DNA of 8,016 nucleotides from Mollicutes bacterium PWAP (GCA_019661745.1 JAIFTM010000081.1:1-8016), one strand, 5' to 3'; shown: positions 1-7,262, counted from the first letter of the stretch. Notes: generated by a model not told the origin, from the sequence alone. Program-made: numbers and translations.

Positions 1-676
1 ATTTATAAAGTGATAACTCTTCTTCATTAATTTTTGAAACAATACCAAGCATGTATGAAGAAATATTTAAAATCATTTTTTCAATATTTTGTAATTTTAT
101 AAATTTTCTTTCAGGGAAGTCTTTGTAAATCAAATTAATTAAATTAGATTTAGCAGCATTTTTTAATGTTGGATTTTTTTCAATGTTATTTTCAAAAAAA
201 ATAAAAATATTTTTATTTAAAATATTATCAAAAACAGGGCCAACATTTTTGATGTTTAAATTCTTTCCATTAAAAACCAATTCTTTCCTATAACCCGATT
301 CATGTAACGACTCATAAATTAATATTTTTATTCTTTGCTCAATATCGGAATTTAAAAAAGGGATAAGCTTATTAATAAAATTTTTTATATTTAAGCTTTG
401 CAAAGAGTTTATTGCAATTGGATAAAAAATTTGATTTTTTGTTTCAAAGATTTCTAACATTTCTTCTGCACTTATTAAGTTCCCTTTTGAAGAAGAAGTA
501 TATTTTATTTCTTCTTCAAGTTCTTTCATTAATTCTTCAAATATAAATTCAAACCTTTTAGGTATATAAGGCATGCTTATTTCTTCTTTTAAAATAACAT
601 AAGCTTCTTTAAATTTTTTATCATTAATTAATATTTTTATTTCAACTATTTTTTCTTTATAAAAATTATTTTCCAT
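1..676 (-). CDS. Uncharacterised Mollicutes protein, probable DUF3196 family (3' end outside window)
   Basis: About 225 codons are open from ATG at 674-676 to the window edge, so the C-terminus is missing. The protein is rich in Lys, Glu, Ile and Asn. It has no signal peptide or membrane segment and looks soluble and alpha-helical. Near residues 38-48 it reads ISMPYIPKRFEF. A Leu/Ile-rich N-terminal helix followed by an MPYIP element is what I remember of DUF3196, a mycoplasma family typified by MPN330 with no assigned function; this is recall, not a search. The start is supported by a TATAAT six bases upstream, and there is no Shine-Dalgarno sequence, so the mRNA is probably leaderless. The gene diverges from tRNA-Leu. 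I do not assign a function. Confidence 0.72.
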   Translation of the reverse strand, partial: MENNFYKEKIVEIKILINDKKFKEAYVILKEEISMPYIPKRFEFIFEELMKELEEEIKYTSSSKGNLISAEEMLEIFETKNQIFYPIAINSLQSLNIKNFINKLIPFLNSDIEQRIKILIYESLHESGYRKELVFNGKNLNIKNVGPVFDNILNKNIFIFFENNIEKNPTLKNAAKSNLINLIYKDFPERKFIKLQNIEKMILNISSYMLGIVSKINEEELSLYK

Positions 677-682
677 AAAAAT

Positions 683-688
683 ATTATA
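683..688 (-). promoter_or_regulatory. -10 box of the DUF3196-like gene (leaderless promoter)
   Basis: The minus strand carries a perfect TATAAT at 688-683, followed by six bases (ATTTTT) and then ATG. With the usual -12 to -7 placement, the first transcribed base is the A of ATG. No -35 match is visible (the 17-bp-spaced hexamer is ATGCTT), which is normal in mycoplasmas. Confidence 0.62.
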
Positions 689-695
689 TTTTGTT

Positions 696-701
696 TATAA
701 T
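696..701 (+). promoter_or_regulatory. -10 box of tRNA-Leu
   Basis: A perfect TATAAT lies 19 bases before the mature tRNA 5' end, giving a start near 708 and a short 5' leader for RNase P to remove. No -35 element is seen. Only seven bases separate it from the oppositely oriented TATAAT of the neighbouring gene. Confidence 0.6.
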
Positions 702-720
702 AAAAAAGCATAAATAATAT

Positions 721-807
721 GCCCAGATGGCGAAATTGGTAGACGCAAGGGACTTAAAATCCCTCGGTGGTAACACCGTGCGGGTTCAAGTCCCGCTCTG
801 GGCACCA
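721..807 (+). tRNA. tRNA-Leu(UAA)
   Basis: This 87-nt class II tRNA has CCA encoded. The acceptor GCCCAGA pairs with TCTGGGC (797-803). The anticodon stem AGGGA/TCCCT (748-752/760-764) holds the loop CTTAAAA with anticodon TAA at 755-757. A long variable arm (CGGTG, GTAA loop, CACCG) and a GGTTCAAGTCC T-arm complete the fold. UAA reads the UUA codon, which should be the dominant Leu codon in so AT-rich a genome. It is the only plus-strand gene in the window. Confidence 0.97.
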
Positions 808-826
808 TTTTTTTTATCTTTTTTTT
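808..826 (+). terminator. T-rich tract after tRNA-Leu, probable termination site
   Basis: Eight T's follow the CCA end directly, then ATC and eight more T's. There is no separate hairpin, so the tRNA acceptor/T-arm structure would have to act as the upstream stem. Release here is plausible because metK converges immediately downstream. Confidence 0.4.
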
Positions 827-845
827 ATATTAAATTTTTAATTAT

Positions 846-1967
846 TTAATTAATATTTTTAAAAATATTAATTTTATTTAATCTTTCTCAAGGTAGATCT
901 AAATCATCTCTACCAAAATGACCAAAAGTAGAAGTTTGTTGAAATATAGGTTTTTTCATTTCTAGAGAATTAACAATACCATCAGGAGTTAAATCAAAAT
1001 TATTATTAATAATATCGGCAATTTTTTCATCAGCAATTTTACCAGTTCCAAAAGTATTAACATTAATTGAAACGGGTTTAGAAATTCCAATAGCATATGA
1101 AATTTGTATTTCTACTTCACTTGCCAAACCAGAAGCAACTAAATTTTTAGCAATTCATCTAGCAGCGTATGCGCCTGATCTATCAACCTTAGTATAATCT
1201 TTACCAGAAAATGATCCGCCGCCATGTCTCCCTTTGCCGCCATACGTGTCAACAATAATTTTTCTTCCAGTTAAGCCAGTATCCCCCATAGGACCACCAA
1301 TAACAAATTTACCAGTTGGATTAATTAATACTTTATAATTTAAATTCATATTAAATTTTTTAGCAACAACTTCCATTACATTAGTTTTAATAAAATTTTT
1401 AAATTTTTGATATTCTTCTTGATTTACTTCTTCATGTTGTATAGACATTAAAATAGTGTCTATTTTTGTTTCATTTGTATAATCAATAGTAACTTGACTT
1501 TTCATATCACTTTTAGCATTTTTAAATTCATTACTTAAACGTAATTTTTCAGCAATTTTAACTAATTCATGACTCATAGCTATTGGAAGAGGCATATATT
1601 GTTTAGTTTCATTAGTGGCATATCCAAACATAATACCTTGATCCCCTGCTCCCGAACCGCCTTTTTTGTTAACGCCTTGATTTATATCGACACTTTGTTT
1701 ATTAATGTTTGAAATTATTGTAAATTCTTCTTCTAAATAATCTAATACTTTTAAAACTTTTCAAGCTATTGAAACAACGTCAACATAACAATGTGTTGTA
1801 ATTTCTCCACCAATAACTATTAAATGATTAGATGCCATAACTTCACATGCAACTCTAGCATTTTTATCTTCTCTTAAAACAGCATCTAAAATTGAGTCAG
1901 AAATTTGATCACATATTTTATCTGGATGTCCAGCACCAACACTTTCACTTGTAAATAACTTTTTCAT
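846..1967 (-). CDS. metK: S-adenosylmethionine synthetase (methionine adenosyltransferase)
   Basis: This cytosolic enzyme makes SAM from methionine and ATP, releasing phosphate and pyrophosphate; SAM feeds rRNA/tRNA and DNA methylation. The reading frame is 373 aa, close to the usual 380-400, with Trp encoded by TGA at 1761-1763, 1155-1157 and 888-890. Family motifs are present: GAGHPDKI near residues 11-18 (catalytic His14 and Lys17), GAGDQG at about 106-111, [23 protein letters not shown] around 225-247, and the phosphate-binding GGGSFSGKD at about 249-257. The ATG is supported by AGGAGAG seven bases upstream. The gene is preceded by its own promoter and a long structured leader (see separate entry). 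Its last codons lie in an AT palindrome, and it converges on tRNA-Leu. Confidence 0.97.
848..873. repeat. 26-bp perfect AT palindrome over the metK stop
   Basis: The sequence is exactly self-complementary around the centre 860/861 and contains only A and T. It covers the last codons of metK and touches its TAA stop. On either strand it could form a 13-bp stem, with a few T's following on the plus strand only. It might help end the converging transcripts, but an AT-only stem is weak and chance is likely at this composition. Confidence 0.45.
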
Positions 1968-1972
1968 ATAAA

Positions 1973-2124
1973 AACTCTCCTAATTATTGTTAGAAGAGTT
2001 GAAATAATTATAAATTTATACATAACTAATATATTAGTATAAAGCTTTTTTCCAATTTAATTAACTATAGGTTGGCATGCTTTTATAAATTAACTAAATA
2101 GAAACTCTTCATGTTTATAAATGT
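1973..2124 (-). promoter_or_regulatory. metK 5' leader: candidate riboswitch with Shine-Dalgarno sequester hairpin
   Basis: Two exclusive helices share one strand. Helix A (P1) pairs GAAGAGTT (2110-2103) with AACTCTTC (2000-1993), eight perfect pairs enclosing about 100 nt. Helix B pairs AACTCTTCTAA (2000-1990) with TTAGGAGAGTT (1983-1973), eleven pairs with one G-U and a six-base loop CAATAA. Helix B buries the metK Shine-Dalgarno AGGAGAG. Inside P1 I can draw an imperfect helix (2087-2079 with 2045-2038, one bulged A), an inner CCAA/TTGG (2075-2072 with 2055-2052), and a hairpin from the 14-nt palindrome at 2025-2038. Helix B is followed by a run of T's, so attenuation is also conceivable. 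The core motifs of SAM-I, SAM-II and SAM-III (SMK) were not found by eye. The ligand, if any, is unknown; position before metK suggests SAM or methionine. Confidence 0.55.
1975..1981 (-). promoter_or_regulatory. Shine-Dalgarno of metK
   Basis: AGGAGAG lies seven bases before ATG. It fixes the start codon and is completely contained in the 11-bp sequester hairpin of the leader. Confidence 0.8.
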
Positions 2125-2130
2125 ATTTTT

Positions 2131-2136
2131 ATTATA
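2131..2136 (-). promoter_or_regulatory. -10 box of metK
   Basis: A perfect TATAAT on the minus strand predicts a start near 2124, giving a leader of roughly 155 nt. At a 17-bp spacing the -35 slot is TTTTTT, which is the T-tract of the upstream tRNA terminator. Confidence 0.6.
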
Positions 2137-2153
2137 CATATGTTTTTAAAATT

Positions 2154-2178
2154 AAAAAAACATCCCTTTTAAGGAATG
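2154..2178 (-). terminator. Intrinsic terminator of the tRNA cluster
   Basis: Downstream of tRNA-Phe the minus strand reads CATTCCT, loop TAAA or similar, AGGGATG (seven pairs with one G-T), then seven T's at 2160-2154. This is a standard Rho-independent terminator and separates the tRNAs from metK. Confidence 0.8.
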
Positions 2179-2181
2179 ATA

Positions 2182-2257
2182 TGGTGGCTCTGGCAGGGAT
2201 CGAACCAGCGACACACGGAGCTTCAATCCGTTGCTCTACCAACTGAGCTACAAAGCC
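2182..2257 (-). tRNA. tRNA-Phe(GAA)
   Basis: This 76-nt tRNA has CCA encoded. The acceptor GGCTTTG pairs with CAGAGCC (one G-T). The anticodon stem ACGGA/TCCGT holds the loop TTGAAGC with anticodon GAA. The T-arm reads CTGGTTCGATCCCTG. It is the last gene of the cluster and lies five bases after tRNA-Asp. Confidence 0.97.
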
Positions 2258-2262
2258 ACAAA

Positions 2263-2338
2263 TGGCGGTCCAGACGGGGATCGAACCCGCGATCTCCTCC
2301 GTGACAGGGAGGCGTATTAACCTCTTTACCACTGGACC
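2263..2338 (-). tRNA. tRNA-Asp(GTC)
   Basis: This 76-nt tRNA has CCA encoded. The acceptor GGTCCAG pairs perfectly with CTGGACC, with discriminator G as expected for tRNA-Asp. The anticodon stem CCTCC/GGAGG holds the loop CTGTCAC with anticodon GTC. It is the middle gene of the cluster, two bases after tRNA-fMet. Confidence 0.97.
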
Positions 2339-2340
2339 AT

Positions 2341-2417
<77 letters not shown>

Positions 2418-2429
2418 ATATGCTATTTA

Positions 2430-2435
2430 ATTATA
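2430..2435 (-). promoter_or_regulatory. -10 box of the fMet-Asp-Phe tRNA cluster
   Basis: A TATAAT on the minus strand lies twelve bases before the 5' end of tRNA-fMet, within GTTATATATAATTAAATAG. No -35 consensus is seen (TTTTTA at 17 bp). Confidence 0.55.
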
Positions 2436-2560
2436 TATAACAAATGATTAAAATAAAAAGAAAAAGATAAATAATATTTTTTAATTAAACGTTTTGCTAT
2501 TTAACAATAATTAATTCAGTCTTAAAAAAACAGTTATAAATAATTGCATATAAATCTTGT

Positions 2561-3454
2561 TTAATTTAAAATTGAAATAGAAAGTTTACTTTTTTTCATT
2601 GTTAATGAATACTTGGTGTTTAACTTAAAAAAATTACCACCATTATTGGCCTCAATAAAATTTTTTAAAGAAGATAATTTACCTAAAGAAATTTTAATAT
2701 TTTTAAACATGTGATTAATATAAATAAAACAAACTTCTTCTTTAAAATTTAAATTTTTAAATGTTTTTGAATCAAATTCACTATCTGATCATTTTTTAAA
2801 CTCTTTTTTAACAATGGTGTTTTTTTTCAATAGTTTTTTATTTAATTTATAAAAATTTTTTATCTTTAGAAGTTTCTCTTTTTTAGTTAAATGAGATAAT
2901 TCTTTCCTAATTTTGTTTCTTTCATAAATATGATTATTATTAGTTTCATCAATTCCGAAAGGAATGTTTTTTTTGTTTAAATATAAAAGAATTTCATCTT
3001 TAAAATATAAATCTATTAATGGCCTTCTAATTTTTAATCCATCAATTACATTTTTTAATCTTATTCCATAAAAATTAGGTTGTCTTTTGGAGTTTTTTTG
3101 CATTAATGCAGTTTCAAGAAAATCATCCAAATGATGGCCCGTAACAACTTCAATTGCATTAAATTCAATTGCAATTTCTTTAAAAAAAGAATATCTTATA
3201 TTTCTGGCAAAGTCTTGAAAATTCCCTTTATCGGGGTGTTCACTTTCTTTAATATTTTTAATTCTTAAGGGTATTGAATTTTTTAAACAATAATTTTTAA
3301 CAATTTCTTCATCTCTTTTAGAAGTTTCTCTTTTATTATAATTTACATGAATAGCAATTATGTTTTGAACTTTGTATTTATTAATCAAAAACATAGAATC
3401 AGGCCCACCACTTACTGCTACTAAAATTGGATTTTTACTTTTTAAAAAATTCAT
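2561..3454 (-). CDS. tilS: tRNA(Ile)-lysidine synthetase
   Basis: This cytosolic enzyme uses ATP and lysine to convert the wobble C of tRNA-Ile(CAU) to lysidine, so that it reads AUA and is charged with Ile rather than Met. This is essential where AUA is common. The reading frame is 297 aa, the short form I expect in mycoplasmas, with Trp encoded by TGA at 2789-2791. The N-type ATP pyrophosphatase P-loop SGGPDS is at residues 15-20, and GHHLDDFLET at 106-115 is the second family signature. A Lys-rich C-terminal part ends with NGGNFFKL. Its ATG overlaps the pth stop by one base (TAATG), and GAGGA lies twelve bases upstream inside pth. Translation is probably coupled to pth. Confidence 0.94.
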
Positions 3455-3993
3455 TATTTATTAAAATCCTCAACGCTTTTATTTTTATCATCTTTTATAA
3501 ATAAATTGACAGAATGAATTATTTTATTTTTCATACTTTTGAATTTAATCATTTCTTCTGGGGTAATAATTCCAAGAACATGATTTTTTCTTTTTTCTTT
3601 TTTGCCAATTCCAATTTTCATTCTTAAAATATTTTCAGTACCAAATTGAGATATAATATCTTTAATTCCATTATGCCCTCCGGAACTACCTTTTGTTTTC
3701 ATTTTTCCTTGACCAAAATCAAAACTCATATCGTCATAAATAACAAGAATATCCTTATTTTCAATATTAAAATATGAAGAAATTGAAGAAATAAAATTTC
3801 CACTTAAATTCATATAAGTATTAGGTTTTGCAAAAATAACATTTCCTCTTTTAACAAAAAAACCATTATATTTTTGGTTAGTTAAATAAATATCAAAATA
3901 TTTTAATAAAAAATCAATTGCTTTAAAACCTATGTTATGCCTAGTGTTTTCATATTTTTTTCCTGGGTTGCCAAGACCAACTATTAATTTCAT
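3454..3993 (-). CDS. pth: Peptidyl-tRNA hydrolase
   Basis: This cytosolic esterase recycles peptidyl-tRNAs that drop off the ribosome. The 179-aa frame is about the normal length. All the catalytic and tRNA-contact residues can be placed: Asn9 in GLGNPG, the catalytic His19 in RHNIGF, Asn62 in NTYMNLSG, Asp87 in IYDD, and Asn108 in GHNGIKDI. These correspond to E. coli Asn10, His20, Asn68, Asp93 and Asn114. It begins 80 bases after prfA, with TATAAT six bases before ATG and no Shine-Dalgarno, so a leaderless transcript is likely. It ends in a one-base overlap with tilS, making a pth-tilS pair. Confidence 0.97.
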   Translation of the reverse strand: MKLIVGLGNPGKKYENTRHNIGFKAIDFLLKYFDIYLTNQKYNGFFVKRGNVIFAKPNTYMNLSGNFISSISSYFNIENKDILVIYDDMSFDFGQGKMKTKGSSGGHNGIKDIISQFGTENILRMKIGIGKKEKRKNHVLGIITPEEMIKFKSMKNKIIHSVNLFIKDDKNKSVEDFNK

Positions 3994-3999
3994 AAATAA

Positions 4000-4005
4000 A
4001 TTATA
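4000..4005 (-). promoter_or_regulatory. -10 box of pth (leaderless promoter)
   Basis: TATAAT on the minus strand is followed by exactly six bases (TTATTT) and ATG at 3993. The predicted first transcribed base is the A of ATG. No -35 match is visible. Confidence 0.58.
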
Positions 4006-4073
4006 AAGATTTTGAATTTTTATAATTTATTTCTCTTCAATAATAAATTAAATTTTGGAAATTAAAAGCTAAA

Positions 4074-5153
4074 TTATAAATTGGATTTTTCCATAATCAT
4101 TCTTTGTTCTTCGGCAGTTAAAGAATTAATAATAGAATCAAATTTACCATCAATAATACCTTTTAAAGATTGAGAATATCCGATTCTATGATCGGTCATT
4201 CTATCTTGGGGATAATTGTAAGTTCTAATTTTTTCACTACGTGCTCCGGAACCAGCAAGTTTACGAAATTCTCCTTTGGCTTCATTTCTTTCATTTAACT
4301 CAATTTGATAAAGTTTAGCTTTAAGTTGTTGCATTGCAATATCTTTATTATCGATTTGAGATCTTCCTTCTTGAGAAGTTGAAACTATTCCTGTAGGTAA
4401 ATGAGTAAGACGAACTGCAGAATCGGTTGTATTTACGCCTTGTCCGCCAGCACCACTTGAACGATATGTATCAATTCTTAAATCAGTGGGTTTTATATTA
4501 ATTTTTATATTATCATCTACTTCAGGCATAACAATAACGGTGGCAGTTGAAGTATGGACTCTACCTTGAGTTTCTGTTTTAGGAATACGTTGAACACGAT
4601 GAACTCCGCTTTCAAATTTTAATTTAGAATAAACTTTTGTTCCACTTACTTTAAAAACTATTAAAGAAAATCCGCCACCTTCGTTTTTTTGTATATCCAT
4701 TAACTTTGATTTGAATCCTATAAAATTAAATCATTTGGAATAAAAATCATATAAATTTCCTGCAAAAATATTAGCTTCGTCACCTCCGGCGGCTCCACGT
4801 ATTTCAACAATAACATTTTTTTCATCATTAGGATCTGTTGGAAGTAATAAAATTTTTAATTCATTAATAATAACAGGCGCAGAGTGATCAAATTTTTTAA
4901 TTTCAGCCTTTAACATATCTTTCATTTCTTCATCAGATTCTAAAGGAAGTAAATTTTTAGATTCGTTTGAAGATTTTTCTAATTTTATATATTCTTGAAA
5001 TTTAAGAGATATAGGTTCTATTCTTTTAACTTCTTTTGCTGTTTTTTTATAAATTTTAATATCACTTGAAATTTCAGGCGTAAGCATTTTTTTATTTAAC
5101 TCAATATATTTTTTAAAAATTTCTGTGAGAGAATTTCGCATTGACTTTTCCAT
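4074..5153 (-). CDS. prfA: Peptide chain release factor 1
   Basis: RF1 recognises UAA and UAG in the ribosomal A site and triggers peptidyl-tRNA hydrolysis. The 359-aa frame matches the usual 355-360, with Trp encoded by TGA at 4731-4733. The N-terminal coiled domain is followed by [16 protein letters not shown] around 118-133. The codon-reading loop is [10 protein letters not shown], with the PxT tripeptide PKT at about 191-193, and the catalytic GGQ is at about 236-238 in [11 protein letters not shown]. Because UGA codes for Trp here, RF2 should be missing and this is probably the only release factor. The ATG has TATAAT six bases upstream and no Shine-Dalgarno. The usual partner prmC/hemK, which methylates the GGQ glutamine, does not follow; pth does. 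Confidence 0.97.
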
Positions 5154-5159
5154 ATTTTA

Positions 5160-5165
5160 ATTATA
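5160..5165 (-). promoter_or_regulatory. -10 box of prfA (leaderless promoter)
   Basis: TATAAT on the minus strand is followed by six bases (TAAAAT) and ATG at 5153, placing the predicted start on the A of ATG. At 17-bp spacing the -35 slot is CTTTTT, within the T-tract of the upstream terminator. Confidence 0.62.
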
Positions 5166-5181
5166 TTGATAAAAATATAAT

Positions 5182-5204
5182 AAAAAAGTAGATATTTTAT
5201 CTAC
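5182..5204 (-). terminator. Intrinsic terminator of the ABC transporter operon
   Basis: The minus strand reads GTAGATA, loop AAA, TATCTAC, then six T's at 5187-5182: seven perfect pairs and a U-tract. The stop codon of the upstream permease (5197-5199) lies at the loop, so the hairpin is formed partly from its last codons. Confidence 0.78.
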
Positions 5205-6138
5205 CGGAATTTATATATGGAATACCAATGGCTTTAGGAGTTCTAGAATATTTAGAAACCAAAGGAAGAGCAATAATTGAGCCAATATAAGGAATTGCAT
5301 ATAAAATATATTTTGCATTCGCAAATTGTTCTGTATATGTATGAACTACGGAATATAAAATTGAAAATAGAATTCCTGACAATATAACTCAATGAAATCT
5401 TCACTGACCTATAATTAAAATACCAAGTGCAAGAAATCCAATACCTTCAACATTATTATTAAATGAACTAGAAAGACCCGGAAGAGCAATTCATACAAAA
5501 CCAGCCAAAGCAGAAAGAATAGAACTTATTAAAATGGCAATATATTTGGTTTTTACTACACTAATACCACTCATTGCTAAAGCTTGAGGATTTTCTCCTG
5601 CACTTTTTAATCTTAATCCAAAAGAGGTGAACTTCATTATTAATCATAAAATAAATATTAAAATTGAAAATATTACAAAAGTAATAATTGCAATTTCAAG
5701 AGTAGTTAGATTTGAAAAAGTAGTCATAATGTAAGGATTCATATCAATAGATGAAAAACTATTCAAAGATCATAAAGCAATTATAGTAATTATGGGGGCA
5801 ATAATATTAATTGCTGTTCCGGTAATAACTTGATCAGATCTTAAAGTAATAGTGGCAAAACTAAGTAAAAATCCAATCATAATTCCAATAATTAAAGAAG
5901 ATAATAAACCTACAAAAATCATTCAAATACTAAAATTTATGAGACCATTTCCAAAATTTGAGTGTGTTAAAACATACATAGTAAAAGCATATGCTCCCGC
6001 CGCTACTATCATTCCTCCATTAATTGAAAGATTAATAGTACCACTTCTTTCAGCAAATAATCCAGAAATTGAAGCTAGCATATAAACAATAGAAATAATT
6101 ACAAATCCTGTTAAAAAAGAATTTAATGTTGAAGACAT
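5197..6138 (-). CDS. ABC transporter permease, nucleoside/simple-sugar type (NupQ/YufQ-like)
   Basis: This is an inner-membrane pore subunit of 313 aa with about eight hydrophobic segments and no charged N-terminal extension. Family signatures are RSGTINLSINGGM at about 31-43, RSDQVITGTAINI from about 100, and GLRLKSAGENPQALAMSG around 172-189. These mark the BPD_transp_2 permeases that pair with BmpA-type lipoproteins and import nucleosides such as guanosine; I infer the substrate from the family only. Trp is encoded by TGA at 5923-5925, 5401-5403 and 5389-5391, among others. Its ATG overlaps the stop of the preceding permease by one base (TAATG), with a near-perfect AAGGAGG seven bases upstream. 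It ends inside the terminator hairpin. Confidence 0.93.
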
Positions 6139-7262
6139 TACTTAACCTCCTTAGAAATTTTGGAATTATATTTTCGAATTCTTTCTTTTTTTCATGAACT
6201 TTTAAAAGATTTAAATAAAAATATTGGTCTGAAATAACTTCATAATCCAACGATTGCAACAAAATAAATAATAATTCCTGAAAATATTTCAAAAATTCTT
6301 TCATTATATGAAACACTTATTCCATTAATTGGCCCAGATAAAATAGCAAATCCAAGAGATACAAAAACTATAAACAAAGGTGAAAGCATAGCTATAAGTG
6401 CAATGGCTATACCCATAAATCCAATAGGTTCAGGAAATATAGCGGTAGAAATGTTAACTTTATTAAAAAAATAAAATACAAAACCTGCTAAACCAGCGAA
6501 GAGTCCGCTCAATGCGAAAATAATGATTTGAAATTGTTTTGACTTATATCCGGCATAAAAACCTGCTGTTGGATTAGAACCATTAGCTATCGCTTTAAAT
6601 CCAATGGTTGAATATTTAAATAATAATCATGTTCCTATAATAGAAATAAAAAACATAAAAATACCAATGATACAATACATTCACAAATGATGACTATTAC
6701 CCTTGAATAAAGAAACAGCCATATCTAAATGAACAGTAGGTATAGAAACACTTGTTTGACAAGCTTTAACAATAAATACAACAATTCAATTAAGCATTAT
6801 AAAACTAACAACCTCATTAACTTTAAAAAATATTTTTAACATTCCCATCGAAACACTCAATGAAATAGAAACTAAAATACAAATTATAAATGCAATAAAA
6901 AATGTAGATGTTTCGCCATTGGAATATTTATTAGAAAATAAATAAGCAAGTAAAGCTCCCATTGTCATTTGCCCCGAAATTCCAATATTCAATATTTTAG
7001 ATTTAAGACCAACAAGAACAGAAAGACCAACAAAACCTAATACTATAAATTTATTTAATAAAAATGTAATTCCAGCGCTTCCACCTGTAGAGTTATGAAA
7101 ATTTGCAAAAAATAAGTCTTTAAACATTTTAATAGCGTCTTCTGGGCTAAATACAACAGTTATTAATAAAAAAGACATAACAAAACCTAATATTAAAGAA
7201 ATAATCATATTTCTTATATTGTATTTGGGAGTAAAAATAGCATTTATGATTTTTTTTAACAT
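6138..7262 (-). CDS. ABC transporter permease, nucleoside/simple-sugar type (NupP/YufP-like)
   Basis: This membrane subunit of 374 aa is the presumed heterodimer partner of the downstream permease. A short Lys-rich N-terminus is followed by a hydrophobic segment at about 18-37. Then come VGLKSKILNIGISGQM near residues 84-99 and, around 225-240, IANGSNPTAGFYAG, the conserved cytoplasmic loop that contacts the ATPase in this family. The C-terminus is a basic cytoplasmic tail of about 35 residues (from SYFRPIFLF to the end). Trp is encoded by TGA at 6786-6788, 6240-6242 and 6192-6194. Its ATG overlaps the ATPase stop by one base (TAATG); I see no good Shine-Dalgarno, so re-initiation after the ATPase is likely. 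A nucleoside substrate is inferred from the family, and mycoplasmas in general depend on imported nucleosides. Confidence 0.93.
6146..6152 (-). promoter_or_regulatory. Strong Shine-Dalgarno of the second permease
   Basis: AAGGAGG lies inside the last codons of the upstream permease, seven bases before ATG at 6138. It is the best match to the anti-Shine-Dalgarno in the window, and it decides the start in spite of the one-base gene overlap. Confidence 0.8.

Noticed and set aside
846..1967. metK as a pseudogene broken by three stops
   Set aside because: All three breaks are TGA; read as Trp the frame is continuous with intact catalytic motifs. The same is true of tilS, prfA and both permeases.
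1968..2124. A standard SAM-I (S-box) riboswitch before metK
   Set aside because: Only short pieces such as GCCAACC and GAAGAG recall it; the conserved GGGACTGGCCC and GATGAAACC parts are missing. A decisive test is a scan with the Rfam models.
2132..2332. 66-aa open frame on the minus strand
   Set aside because: It reads straight through tRNA-Phe and tRNA-Asp; the peptide is a by-product of GC-rich tRNA sequence.
2436..2560. Terminator or small gene between tilS and the tRNA cluster
   Set aside because: Only weak AT pairings and no credible start signals or motif; apart from the tRNA promoter I see nothing in it.
3994..4073. Terminator between prfA and pth
   Set aside because: An AT-rich inverted pair (AATTTATT/AATAAATT) is present but is not followed by a T-tract on the minus strand.
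5852..6085. 77-aa open frame on the plus strand
   Set aside because: It lies antisense inside a well-supported permease gene and has no start signals.
6050..6316. 88-aa open frame on the minus strand
   Set aside because: It is an alternative frame across the junction of two permeases whose motifs are clear in another frame.
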